Origin: Sagittula marina
GTDB taxonomy: Bacteria; Pseudomonadota; Alphaproteobacteria; Rhodobacterales; Rhodobacteraceae
DNA: 64,000 nt
NCBI RefSeq assembly: GCF_014196795.1
Contig: NZ_JACIEJ010000001.1
Coordinates: forward strand, 124,001-188,000
Direction of reading: 5' to 3'
The translations under genes were made by a program, and so were the position numbers. Positions 27,620 to 36,325 of the stretch are shown piece by piece; the first letter of the stretch is position 1, and every line of letters begins with the position of its first letter. The notes under the pieces are model-generated. The model ran no database searches. It was not told where the DNA came from and worked only from the letters and a program-made list of their open reading frames with translations.

Positions 27620-28609
27620 ATGGCACGCATTTTAGTCGTATCGCTGAACTTCCGCACACCGGAGATGACACTGAAATCGGCCCATGCCGCGCTGGCGGCG
27701 ATGCAAGGGCTGGAGGCGGAGCTGGTCATCGTGGACAACGATTCCGGCGATGGATCATATGACTGGCTCTGCGCGCAGGTCGCGGCGCAGGCGCTGCCGA
27801 TCCGTGTCATTCAGTCGGGCCACAACGGCGGATTTGGCGCGGGCAACAACGTCGGCATCCGCGCGGGCATGTCTGACGGCAGCCGCCCGGATTACGTCTA
27901 CCTGCTGAATTCGGACGCTTTCCCCGGGACCGATGCCATCGCAAAGCTGCATGACCACCTGGAGGCGCATCCGCGCGCAGGCTGCGCCGGGTCGTACATC
28001 CACGGCGAGGACGGGGAGGCGCATATGACGGCCTTTCGCTTTCCGTCCCTCGCGTCAGAATTCGAAGGCGCGATCCGCTTTGGCCCGGTGTCACGCGTGT
28101 TGGCGCGCTGGCGTGTGCCTTTGGCCGTGCCGGAGGACACGCAAAAAGTCGACTGGCTGGCGGGCGCCTCGATGATGCTGCGCATGGATGCGCTGGAGCA
28201 GAGCGGGCTCTTTGATGAGGTCTATTTCCTCTATTTCGAAGAGACAGACCTGTGTCTTCAACTGGCGCAGCACGGCTTCGAGACGCATTACGTGCATGAC
28301 AGCGCGGTGATGCACATCGGCTCCGTCTCGACCGGGATGCGGCGCTGGGAACGTATTCCCGGCTATTGGCTGGACAGCCGCTGGCATTATTTCTCCAAGA
28401 ACCACGGGCGGTTATATGCCGTGGGGGCGACGTTGGCGCATGGCTTGGGCGGTGCGCTCTGGCGGGTGCGGCGACGGCTTCAGGGTAAGCCGCCCGCCGA
28501 TCCGAAACACTTTCTGCGCGATCTTTTGAAACACGACCTGTCAGCCGCGACGCGCCCCTTGCCGGGTGTCGTTGCGGCGCAAAGGAGGGACGATCATGTC
28601 CACGTTTGA
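27620..28609 (+). CDS. Glycosyltransferase family 2 between the PKS and NRPS genes
   Basis: This is a 329-residue GT2 enzyme resembling rhamnosyltransferases: MARILVVSLNFRTPEMTL, VIVDNDSGDGS, NGGFGAGNNVGI, the acidic motif LLNSDAF, and the aligned acceptor site FLYFEETDLCLQL. It starts three bases after the PKS stop and its end overlaps the NRPS start by 14 bases, so the three genes are almost certainly one operon. This is the main evidence that the PKS/NRPS product is glycosylated or joined to the polysaccharide. Donor and acceptor are unknown. Confidence 0.85.
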   Translation: MARILVVSLNFRTPEMTLKSAHAALAAMQGLEAELVIVDNDSGDGSYDWLCAQVAAQALPIRVIQSGHNGGFGAGNNVGIRAGMSDGSRPDYVYLLNSDAFPGTDAIAKLHDHLEAHPRAGCAGSYIHGEDGEAHMTAFRFPSLASEFEGAIRFGPVSRVLARWRVPLAVPEDTQKVDWLAGASMMLRMDALEQSGLFDEVYFLYFEETDLCLQLAQHGFETHYVHDSAVMHIGSVSTGMRRWERIPGYWLDSRWHYFSKNHGRLYAVGATLAHGLGGALWRVRRRLQGKPPADPKHFLRDLLKHDLSAATRPLPGVVAAQRRDDHVHV

Positions 28610-31600
28610 CTGCATTTTGATGGGGAACGACACTCTGACCGTGCAATGCGGCGAGATGGCTCTGGCCCGTGGCCACCGGCTGCGCGCAGTTGTGACGCAT
28701 GACGCTGGGGTGACGACTTGGGCCGAGGGGCGCGGCCTGCGGGTCGAGCCCTACGGCAAGGATCTGGCAACGCGGTTGGGGGAGTTCGACTGGCTGCTGT
28801 CCATCGCCAATCTGGAAATTGTGCCGGACAATGTCTTGTCTTGCGCCAAGCGGGGGGCGGTAAATTTTCACGACGGTCCTTTGCCGCGCCATGCCGGGCT
28901 GAACGCCCCGGTCTGGGCGCTGCTGGAGGGCGAGACACAGCACGGCATCTCGTGGCACATGATCGAGGGCGGCGTGGACGAAGGCGATGTTCTGGTGCAA
29001 CGCTTGTTCGACGTCACCGATCAGGACACGGCCCTGACCTTGAACACCAAGGCGTGGGAGGCGGCGCTCGACAGTTTTCCGGCGGTGCTGGATCAGATGG
29101 CGCATGGATTGGAACGTCAGCCGCAGGACTTGTCGCAACGCAGCTATCACGGCTTGAAGGATCGGCCGGAGGGGCACGGGTTGCTCGACCTCGCACGCCC
29201 CGCGTCAGAGCTGTCGCGGCAGGTGCGCGCACTGGATCACGGGCCGTATTGGAACCCGCTGTGCGTTGCGAAACTGCGCACGCCTTCGGGGGTGTGGCGC
29301 GTGGCCGAGGCATCGGTGATGGACGCCCACGCCGCAGCGGGCACAGTGTTGGAGGCCGACGCGCGGCTGGTGGTGGCCTGCGGCGACGGGGCCTTGGCGT
29401 TGGAGGTGACGCGAATCTGCGGCGCGCCGGTTGCATTGGCGGAGGTGGCCTCTGTCGGTGACGTCTTGCCCTTGGGGGCGACAGGGGCGGCCAAAGCGGC
29501 AGTCGCAGTGGAACGCGCGGCACGCAAGGCGTTTGCCAGTTACGCTCCGGCGACGGTGCCGGGTGCAGGGGGCGCCTCGGGCGACGTGCAGACACGGGCC
29601 CTGACCCGGAGTGTCGAGGCGCGGGACGTGGCGGTTTGGGCTGCGCAACTGGCGGGCCATGCGGTGGATCTGGCCTGGCACGATGCCGGGAACGACCTGC
29701 AAGGCGACTGGGCGCTCTGGCGTGATGGTCGGGTGTTGCCCTTTGCCCGCGACCTGTTCGTGCGGGCGCCAGAACTCGACTGGCCAGAGGTGCCCGCCAT
29801 TGGCCTGAGCCAAGACGGTTTTGTCGCCGGAACCGTGGTGACTGTGGACCTGCACTCTGGCGCGTTCCTCTATGACAGTGGGAAGATCGCGCCGCAAATG
29901 GCGGAGATCCTCGCGGCACGTCTGGACAGTGGCACGGCACTGCCGGACACGGAGCGCGCCCTGATCGACGCGGCCAACGCCACAGACTTTGATCATGACC
30001 GCGCGTTGACCATGCAGACCGCCTTCGAAGCGCAGGTGGCGCGCACGCCGGACGCGACGGCGCTGATCTTTGAGGACGTGCACCTGTCTTACGCGGAGCT
30101 GAACGCCCGTGCGAACCGCGTTGCGCATTTGCTGCGCGACATGGGCGTGGGTCCGGATGCGGTGGTCGGCCTGTGCGTGGGGCGGTCGGTCGACATGATG
30201 GTCGGTGCGCTGGGCATTCTAAAGGCAGGCGGAGCCTATCTGCCCATGGACCCAAGCTATCCGGCGGATCGATTGGAACATTTCGTCGAGGACAGCGGCG
30301 CGCAGGTGATCGTGACGCAGGCCGCGATGGAGCAGGCCTTGCCCCGCCACGCGGCGCAGGTCCTGGTGCTGGACGCCGAACCGCGTCTGGCCGAGATGGC
30401 CGACACCGATCCCGTGCCGCTCAGCGGGCCGGAGCATCTGGCCTACATGATCTACACCAGTGGTTCCACCGGCAAGCCGAAGGGCGTGATGGTCGAACAC
30501 CGCAACGCGGTCAATTTTTACGTCGGCATGGATCAGCATATCCCGACGTCAGGCGTCTGGCTGGCTGTCACCTCGCTGTCCTTCGACATCTCGGTGTTGG
30601 AGCTGTTCTGGACCACGGCGCGTGGTCTGACAGTTGTACTGACCGGCGACGAAGACCGCGGCCTGATCTCCAACGGGCCGATGCCTTCGGTCGGGGGAAT
30701 GGAATTTTCCCTCTATTATTGGGGCAATGATGACGGTGCCGGGCGCGACAAGTACAAGCTGCTGCTGGACGGTGCAAAGTTCGCTGATGACAATGGCTTT
30801 GTCGCGGTCTGGACGCCGGAGCGGCACTTTCACGCCTTTGGCGGACCCTATCCGAACCCATCCGTGACGGGCGCTGCGGTCGCCGGAGTGACGCGCAACA
30901 TCGGCGTGCGAGGCGGCTCCGTGGTTGCCCCGCTGCACCATCCCGCCCGCATCGCCGAGGAATGGGCGGTGATCGACAACCTCACCAACGGGCGCGCGGG
31001 CATGGCCATCGCCTCTGGCTGGCAGCCTGATGATTTCGTGCTGCGCCCCGAAAACACGCCGCCGGAAAACAAGCCCGCGATGATGCGGGATCTGGATATC
31101 GTGCGGCGGCTGTGGCGGGGGGAGGCCGTATCCTTTCCGCGTCAGGACGGCTCCCTGCACGAGGTGGTGACACAGCCCCGCCCGGTGTCAAAAGAACTGC
31201 CGGTCTGGGTCACCACGGCGGGCAACCCCGCCACGTGGATCGAGGCGGGTAAGGCAGGCTGCAACGTGCTGACGCACCTGCTGGGCCAGTCGGTCGACGA
31301 GGTGGGCGAGAAGATCAAGCTCTATCATGCGGCGCTGCGCGAGGCGGGCCACGACCCGGCGGAGTTCAAAGTGTCGCTGATGTTGCACACCTTCATCGCC
31401 GAGACCCGCGAACAGGCGCGGGAGATCGCGCGCGGTCCGATGAAGGACTACCTCAATTCCGCCGCTGGCCTGATCAAACAATACGCCTGGGCCTTTCCAG
31501 CGTTCAAGCGGCCCGAGGGGGCGCAAAATGCCTTCGACTTGCAGCTTGATGGGCTGGAGGCGGAGGAGCTGGATGCGATCCTCGATTATGCGTTCGAGCG

Positions 31601-33083
31601 CTACTTCAATGACAGCGGCCTGTTCGGCACGGTAGAAGATGCGCTGGCACGGGTCGAACAGGTGAAGGACATCGGCGTGACCGAAGTGGCCTGTCTGATC
31701 GACTACGGCATCGACCCTCAGGTGGTGCTTGATGGTTTGCGCCCGCTGGCAGAGGTCGTCGCACAGGCCAACGAGGAACGCGCGTTGGCGGACCACGACT
31801 TCTCCATCGCGGCGCAGATCGTGCGGCATGGAGTGACGCATCTGCAATGTACGCCGTCGATGGCGCGGATGATCGCCATGAACGACGAGGCGCGCTTTGC
31901 CCTGAAGGGGGTGCAGCATCTCTTCCTCGGGGGGGAGCCGCTGCCCGGCGCGCTGGTGCAGGAATTTGCAGAGATCACCAATGCCACCGTGACCAACATG
32001 TACGGCCCGACAGAGACGACGATCTGGTCCTCCTGCACCCGTGCCGCGCCGGGGGAGGCGGTGGTGAACGTCGGCCTGCCGCTGGCAAACCAGCAGATGT
32101 ATGTGCTCGACGATGACCAGCAGCCCGTGGGCATCGGTCAGGAGGGCGAGCTCTGGATCGGTGGCGAGGGTGTCACGCGGGGCTATTGGCAGCGGCCCGA
32201 CCTGACGGCAGAACGCTTCGTCGCCAACCCCTTCGATGCGGGGCGGATGTACCGGACCGGAGACCTGGTGCGCAGGCGTCCCGATGGAAAGCTCGACTTT
32301 GTGGGGCGCGTCGACAATCAGGTGAAACTGCGCGGCTACCGGATCGAATTGGGCGAAATCGAAGCCTGTCTTGAGGCGATCGAAGGTGTCACCCAGGCGG
32401 TCGTGGTCGCGCGGGAGGACGTGCCCGGCGACGTGCGGCTGGTGGGATATTACACCGGCACGGCGCAAGAAGAGGCGACGCTCAAGACAGCCATGGCACG
32501 GGATCTGCCCAGCTTCATGGTGCCGGGGCGGTTCGTGTCATTGCAACGCTTCCCCCTGACGCCAAACAAGAAGGTGGATCGCAAGGCGCTGCCAGTGCCG
32601 ACTTCGGCCGCCGCCATTCCGGTGGCCGCGCCAGCCCCTGTCGCAAGCAAACCGGAGGCAAGCACCACTCAGGTTGCCCCGGCTGAGGTCGAGGCCCGCG
32701 TGGCCGCGATCTGGACCCGTTTCCTTGGCGTGGCGGGGCCGAAGGGGTCGGACAACTTCTTTGACCTCGGTGGGCATTCCTTGCTGGCAGTCCAGGTGCA
32801 TCGGGCGCTTCGCGAGGAACTGGGCGCGGCGAAGCTGTCGATCACCGACATCTTCCGATTGCCCAGGCTGGCCGATCTCGCTGCGCGGGTGGCCGAGTTG
32901 ACAAACGGTGTGCCGCAAGCTGCCGCACCCACCCCAAAGCCCGCGAAAGGCCCGTCCGTCGCGCCACCGGTCGCAGTGTCGACCCCTGCGATGCCGGTCG
33001 CGGCGACGGGGAACCCACGCGCCGATGCGCGGGCCGAAGCGATGGCCCGCCGCCGGGCCATGCGATCACATCGCGGCGCCTAA
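28596..33083 (+). CDS. Condensation-less NRPS: formyltransferase-A(embedded monooxygenase)-T
   Basis: This is a 1495-residue protein. Residues 1-300 form a formyltransferase like the N-terminus of LgrA, with catalytic Asn90, His92 (VNFHDGPLP) and Asp128 (GGVDEGDV). Residues about 300-460 are unassigned and lack the condensation motif HHxxxDG. The A domain follows (A3 YTSGSTGKPKG, A4 LSFDIS, A5 MYGPTE, A8 GRVDNQVKLRGYRIELGEIE), interrupted between A4 and A5 by a luciferase-like monooxygenase (about 697-1058). By hand alignment to GrsA the specificity code is DILSFGMIW plus the A10 lysine, close to glycine codes such as DILQLGLIWK. The T-domain serine is Ser1395. AAAGGAGGG precedes the ATG. No C or TE domain is present. 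Confidence 0.93.
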   Translation: MSTFDCILMGNDTLTVQCGEMALARGHRLRAVVTHDAGVTTWAEGRGLRVEPYGKDLATRLGEFDWLLSIANLEIVPDNVLSCAKRGAVNFHDGPLPRHAGLNAPVWALLEGETQHGISWHMIEGGVDEGDVLVQRLFDVTDQDTALTLNTKAWEAALDSFPAVLDQMAHGLERQPQDLSQRSYHGLKDRPEGHGLLDLARPASELSRQVRALDHGPYWNPLCVAKLRTPSGVWRVAEASVMDAHAAAGTVLEADARLVVACGDGALALEVTRICGAPVALAEVASVGDVLPLGATGAAKAAVAVERAARKAFASYAPATVPGAGGASGDVQTRALTRSVEARDVAVWAAQLAGHAVDLAWHDAGNDLQGDWALWRDGRVLPFARDLFVRAPELDWPEVPAIGLSQDGFVAGTVVTVDLHSGAFLYDSGKIAPQMAEILAARLDSGTALPDTERALIDAANATDFDHDRALTMQTAFEAQVARTPDATALIFEDVHLSYAELNARANRVAHLLRDMGVGPDAVVGLCVGRSVDMMVGALGILKAGGAYLPMDPSYPADRLEHFVEDSGAQVIVTQAAMEQALPRHAAQVLVLDAEPRLAEMADTDPVPLSGPEHLAYMIYTSGSTGKPKGVMVEHRNAVNFYVGMDQHIPTSGVWLAVTSLSFDISVLELFWTTARGLTVVLTGDEDRGLISNGPMPSVGGMEFSLYYWGNDDGAGRDKYKLLLDGAKFADDNGFVAVWTPERHFHAFGGPYPNPSVTGAAVAGVTRNIGVRGGSVVAPLHHPARIAEEWAVIDNLTNGRAGMAIASGWQPDDFVLRPENTPPENKPAMMRDLDIVRRLWRGEAVSFPRQDGSLHEVVTQPRPVSKELPVWVTTAGNPATWIEAGKAGCNVLTHLLGQSVDEVGEKIKLYHAALREAGHDPAEFKVSLMLHTFIAETREQAREIARGPMKDYLNSAAGLIKQYAWAFPAFKRPEGAQNAFDLQLDGLEAEELDAILDYAFERYFNDSGLFGTVEDALARVEQVKDIGVTEVACLIDYGIDPQVVLDGLRPLAEVVAQANEERALADHDFSIAAQIVRHGVTHLQCTPSMARMIAMNDEARFALKGVQHLFLGGEPLPGALVQEFAEITNATVTNMYGPTETTIWSSCTRAAPGEAVVNVGLPLANQQMYVLDDDQQPVGIGQEGELWIGGEGVTRGYWQRPDLTAERFVANPFDAGRMYRTGDLVRRRPDGKLDFVGRVDNQVKLRGYRIELGEIEACLEAIEGVTQAVVVAREDVPGDVRLVGYYTGTAQEEATLKTAMARDLPSFMVPGRFVSLQRFPLTPNKKVDRKALPVPTSAAAIPVAAPAPVASKPEASTTQVAPAEVEARVAAIWTRFLGVAGPKGSDNFFDLGGHSLLAVQVHRALREELGAAKLSITDIFRLPRLADLAARVAELTNGVPQAAAPTPKPAKGPSVAPPVAVSTPAMPVAATGNPRADARAEAMARRRAMRSHRGA
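30684..31770 (+). other. FMN-dependent luciferase-like monooxygenase domain inserted in the A domain
   Basis: Residues about 697-1058 of the NRPS carry the bacterial-luciferase fold: MEFSLYYWGN, FVAVWTPERHFHAFGGPYPNPS, VRGGSVVAPLHHPARIAEEWAV and GRAGMAIASGWQPDDF. It matches the natural-product monooxygenase group named for MupA and Atu3671 (TIGR04020). In myxothiazol synthase MtaG, such a domain sits in a glycine A domain and hydroxylates the alpha carbon, so the same chemistry is plausible here (inference). Confidence 0.85.
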
Positions 33084-33110
33084 AGCTTACACGACCAAAG
33101 AGCACGCGGA

Positions 33111-33139
33111 ACGCCTCAGGGGAAACTCTGGGGCGTTTT
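33111..33139 (+). terminator. Rho-independent terminator after the PKS-GT-NRPS operon
   Basis: A nine-base stem (ACGCCTCAG with CTGGGGCGT, one G-U pair) encloses an eight-base loop and is followed by TTTT. It lies 27 bases after the NRPS stop and closes the operon, so the wzz-like gene downstream needs its own promoter. Confidence 0.75.
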
Positions 33140-33482
33140 GCGCTGTTCTGAGCCGGTGAATGATCAGGTGAGTCGCCGGAACATGCGCCCTGATACGGCC
33201 CGACTTCAGCCCGTTTCAGACAAGGTTCTGTTTACTTTTGTCCCCGCGTAAGCCGTTTCAGCACGTGAGGGCCAGGACGTGCTCGGTGGAGCCTGCTCAA
33301 ATGCGGCGGGCTATGCCTTGTTTGGCGCTGATATGATTGAACTTTAGTGAACCAAGGCAAAACTGTGGCGGCGATCCCGGAAATGGACACGAAGTGTTTC
33401 CTAGCCGAACGTTGCAAGGGTGTGGCGAGATTGAGGCGCAGCGGTTAGATTATGTCTCGAAGATGGCGCGCATCGGTCGTAG

Positions 33483-33500
33483 CAACCTCGGGAGAGGTTG
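33483..33500 (+). promoter_or_regulatory. Stable GNRA-type hairpin in the wzz-like leader
   Basis: CAACCTC and GAGGTTG form a perfect seven-base stem around a GGGA tetraloop, about 50 bases before the wzz-like ATG. There is no T-run after it, so it is not a terminator. It may be an RNA-stability or regulatory element in the long 33140-33551 leader, where I see no coding sequence. Another inverted repeat (TGCCTTG near 33315 with CAAGGCA near 33355) also lies here. Confidence 0.35.
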
Positions 33501-33551
33501 GACCGGACGCCCTCTTCCGCATTGGGGGCCAACTTTGCGGGATCGCGTATT

Positions 33552-34868
33552 ATGAACCAGTTTCAATCTGTCGATGAGATCTTTGCTGCACTGAAACGTC
33601 GCGGCCTGCTGATTGCCGGGATTTTCTTCGCGGGCATTCTTTTGTCGCTGAATTTTGCGCTGACCCAGACCAAGGTCTACGAGGCAACCGCCGTCGTCCA
33701 GATCGAGGACGCCAGCGTGGCAAGCGCCGCAACCTCTGTTCAGACCGCTGGCGGCACGTCCCGACGGCTCAAGCTGATCGAGCAGCGCCTGATGTCACGT
33801 GACAACCTCGTCCGCGTCATGGACAAGCACGACCTGTTCACGCACGATCCGATGATGAGCGCGTCCGAGCGTGTGTACATGATGCGCCAGTCCGCCCGCA
33901 TCAACGAAATCACCAATCCAAGCACGACCTTCAGCGCTGCGCCCGCCGTGCCCTCGGGCCTGATGATCACCGTGCAACTGGCTGACGCCGAAAAGGCCGC
34001 CGACGTGGCAAATGACCTGATGGGTTCAATGATCGAACAGTCCCGCACCCGCGCCGTGAACCAGGCCCGCGAAACGCTGTCCTTCTACCAGAACGAAGAG
34101 GCGCGCGTAGAGGCGGAGATCGTCGTTCTGGAAGATCAGATTGCCGCCTACAAGGAGGCCAATGCCGCGCAGCTTCCCGCGGGAATCATGGCACTGCGCA
34201 GCCAGCTGACCACGTTGAAGGACACGCAGCTCGACCTGGAGCAGGAGATCATCTCCATGCAGTCCGACACCACGCGCCGCCGCGCCGAGGAGATCGAACG
34301 TCAGGTCACCTTGCTGGAGGATCAAAAGGCGCTGGTGGCCAGCCGTGCCGATGCCATCGAGGCGCAGATCGTCTCCGCCCCTGAAGTGGAGCGCGAGCTG
34401 TCCCGGATGGAACGCGAGATGGACCGACTGGAAGAGCAATACCGCGTCATCACCCGCGCCAAGGCTGAGGCCGAGATGGGCCAGGCGCTCGAAGATACCC
34501 AGAACGCCGGACGCTTTGAGGTGCTGGAAACCGCCCTCGTGCCGGAGAACCCGATGTCGTCTTCGGCGAAGAAAATCACGGCGGTCGGTGGCGTTGCTTC
34601 GCTGTTGCTGGCGCTGGCTGTGGCGCTGGTGCTGGAAATGCTGAACCCGGCGATCCGCACCCAGCAGCAGATGGAGCGTATGCTTGGCATTCAGCCAGTG
34701 GCCGTGATCCCGGTGGTGGCCACGGGCCGCGATCGCACTGCCGGTGGTTTGAAAGCGGCGGCAAAGGGTCTTGGACTGCTGGCGCTGCTGGCCGGGCTGG
34801 CGGGATGGTTGGTCAAAACCTCCGGTCTTGGCGCGCTGTTCTCGCCGCGCGCCGCTGTCCGCCACTGA
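33552..34868 (+). CDS. Wzz-like polysaccharide chain-length determinant / co-polymerase
   Basis: This is a 438-residue inner-membrane protein. A transmembrane helix lies at about residues 17-37. A long periplasmic coiled-coil region follows (about 170-320, rich in Glu, Gln, Ala and Arg), then the Wzz Pro-rich segment ALVPENPMSSSAKK and a second helix at 340-362. A third C-terminal helix at about 405-425 is not typical of simple Wzz proteins. It lacks the cytoplasmic tyrosine kinase domain, which is encoded separately on the other strand at 34974-36173. It controls chain length of the Wzx/Wzy product. The ATG at 33552 has only a weak site. Confidence 0.85.
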   Translation: MNQFQSVDEIFAALKRRGLLIAGIFFAGILLSLNFALTQTKVYEATAVVQIEDASVASAATSVQTAGGTSRRLKLIEQRLMSRDNLVRVMDKHDLFTHDPMMSASERVYMMRQSARINEITNPSTTFSAAPAVPSGLMITVQLADAEKAADVANDLMGSMIEQSRTRAVNQARETLSFYQNEEARVEAEIVVLEDQIAAYKEANAAQLPAGIMALRSQLTTLKDTQLDLEQEIISMQSDTTRRRAEEIERQVTLLEDQKALVASRADAIEAQIVSAPEVERELSRMEREMDRLEEQYRVITRAKAEAEMGQALEDTQNAGRFEVLETALVPENPMSSSAKKITAVGGVASLLLALAVALVLEMLNPAIRTQQQMERMLGIQPVAVIPVVATGRDRTAGGLKAAAKGLGLLALLAGLAGWLVKTSGLGALFSPRAAVRH

Positions 34869-34914
34869 TATGGAATGCAGTCCTTCCGAGCCTGTGGGGG
34901 CGCCGGAAGGGAGA

Positions 34915-34955
34915 AACCGCGGCGGGCCGGTGGGGCCACGCCGCGGTTTTCTTTT
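34915..34955 (+). terminator. Rho-independent terminator after wzz-like gene
   Basis: A perfect ten-base stem (AACCGCGGCG with CGCCGCGGTT) encloses an inner GGCC/GGCC hairpin and is followed by TTTTCTTTT. It lies between two convergent genes (wzz-like and the ATPase). Confidence 0.85.
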
Positions 34956-34973
34956 GTCTGGGCGGGTGGGGGA

Positions 34974-36173
34974 TCAGTAGGCGTAGCGGTCCGCGTCAGC
35001 GCCTTCGGCTTTGTTCAGAACCATGCCGAGCAGGGGCGTGTCCTTGCCAAGGCGGCGTTCCACTTCCTTGATCTCGCGTTCGGTGGTCAGACCACCGCCC
35101 ACCACCAGCAGCACGCCGTCAAGCAGCGGCTGAAAGGCCATCACGTCATCATAAAACAGCGCAGGTGGCAGATCGAAGAGCATCACATCGGGTTGAAAGC
35201 TCTCCTCGATATGATTGAGCGCGCGTTCCGTGCGCGGGTCCTGCAGCAGTTCCGAGGCGTAGGGTTCGATCACCGTGTTCATGGAGAACGCGATATTGTG
35301 CCCGGCATCGAAGTGGTTCTCACCCATGCGCAGGAAGTGGTCTTCCGGGGCAAGCGTGCCGCGCAGCACGTCGCCCAGCGAGCCGGGAGATTCGACGCCC
35401 ATCACGCTGTGCAGCGAAGGCCGCCGCATGTCGAAGTCCATCACCAGGGTTCGCGTGTTTTCCTGCCGTGAGAGAGACACCGCCAAGTTGGCCGTAGAGA
35501 ATGTCTTGCCGCAGTCCTTGCCGGGCGATGTGATCGCCACCCGTTTCCAGCCTTTTTCAGTCAGCGCGTGCATCAGCCGCGTGCGCAGCACGTCAAAGCT
35601 GGTGTGTGCCGGATTAAGGCGGTCGGCGGTGATCACCCGATTGCGGTTCAGGTGGTTAAGATCGACTGACATCATCGGGATCTCAGCCCAAGGATCACGC
35701 CGTTGCACAGGCGCGCGTGGCATCGGCGTGGCTTGACGGCGGGTATGCTCATCGAGGCTCTGCTGCTGGGCGCGCGCCGCCCCGGCCTGTTGGTCCAGCT
35801 CCGCCTGCTGCTGCGCTTCCGACCGCTTGGCACGGGCGGCGGCGAGGCGGCTGCGTCGGGTTTCTTCGGCCGCATCTGCCCGGGCCTGCGCTTCCGCAAT
35901 CCTTACGGTCTCGGCTTCGGCTTGTTCTTCGGCGAGGCGCTGACGGTCGGCGCGGTCCTGCTCCTCGACTTGTCGTTGGGCGGAGGCAACTGCGTCAAGG
36001 TGCGTCTGTTCGTCCGCCCCCTGCTCGGCCTCGTCGGCCTCGGCCTCGCGACGGGCCAGACGCTCTTCGCGGCTTTCCAAAGGCTCGATGGGCGCCAGAT
36101 CGTCCTCGATCGGCTCATCTACCTTCAGCGGCTTGCGCCGGCGCCGAAATTTGCGGCTGTCCATCATGTTCAT
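34974..36173 (-). CDS. Wzc/CpsD-type P-loop ATPase (bacterial tyrosine kinase-like) with charged N-terminal extension
   Basis: The protein is 399 residues. Residues 1-150 are an extremely charged Glu/Arg/Ala/Gln coiled-coil-like region with no membrane helix. From about residue 195 it is a BY-kinase domain: Walker A SPGKDCGKTFS (about 215-223), Walker A' LVMDFDMRRPS and Walker B DVMLFDLPP. The C-terminus ends in DRYAY, so only two tyrosines sit in the tail, fewer than the usual tyrosine cluster. It would partner with the Wzz-like protein in polysaccharide polymerisation and export. It converges on the wzz gene and has its own upstream gap at 36174-36325. Confidence 0.85.
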   Translation of the reverse strand: MNMMDSRKFRRRRKPLKVDEPIEDDLAPIEPLESREERLARREAEADEAEQGADEQTHLDAVASAQRQVEEQDRADRQRLAEEQAEAETVRIAEAQARADAAEETRRSRLAAARAKRSEAQQQAELDQQAGAARAQQQSLDEHTRRQATPMPRAPVQRRDPWAEIPMMSVDLNHLNRNRVITADRLNPAHTSFDVLRTRLMHALTEKGWKRVAITSPGKDCGKTFSTANLAVSLSRQENTRTLVMDFDMRRPSLHSVMGVESPGSLGDVLRGTLAPEDHFLRMGENHFDAGHNIAFSMNTVIEPYASELLQDPRTERALNHIEESFQPDVMLFDLPPALFYDDVMAFQPLLDGVLLVVGGGLTTEREIKEVERRLGKDTPLLGMVLNKAEGADADRYAY

Positions 36174-36325
36174 GCCTTGCCCTTGACCCTTTGACGGGCC
36201 GCTGCGCTACTCTTCACTGACGCCCAAAACTCACATCGCGTCCCTGTCAAATGTGGTTAAATCAGAAGATTCGGGCCAGAATGAGACCGATTGACAGGGA
36301 TTGTTCACCAAACTGGCCGTTCCGA

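Noticed and set aside
28596-29600. N-terminal NRPS part as a sugar N-formyltransferase like ArnA
   Set aside because: It is fused directly to an A-T module, as in LgrA, so aminoacyl-T formylation is the simpler reading, though a sugar substrate cannot be excluded.
29560-29980. A cryptic condensation domain between the formyltransferase and A domains
   Set aside because: The segment is far too short and has no HHxxxDG motif.
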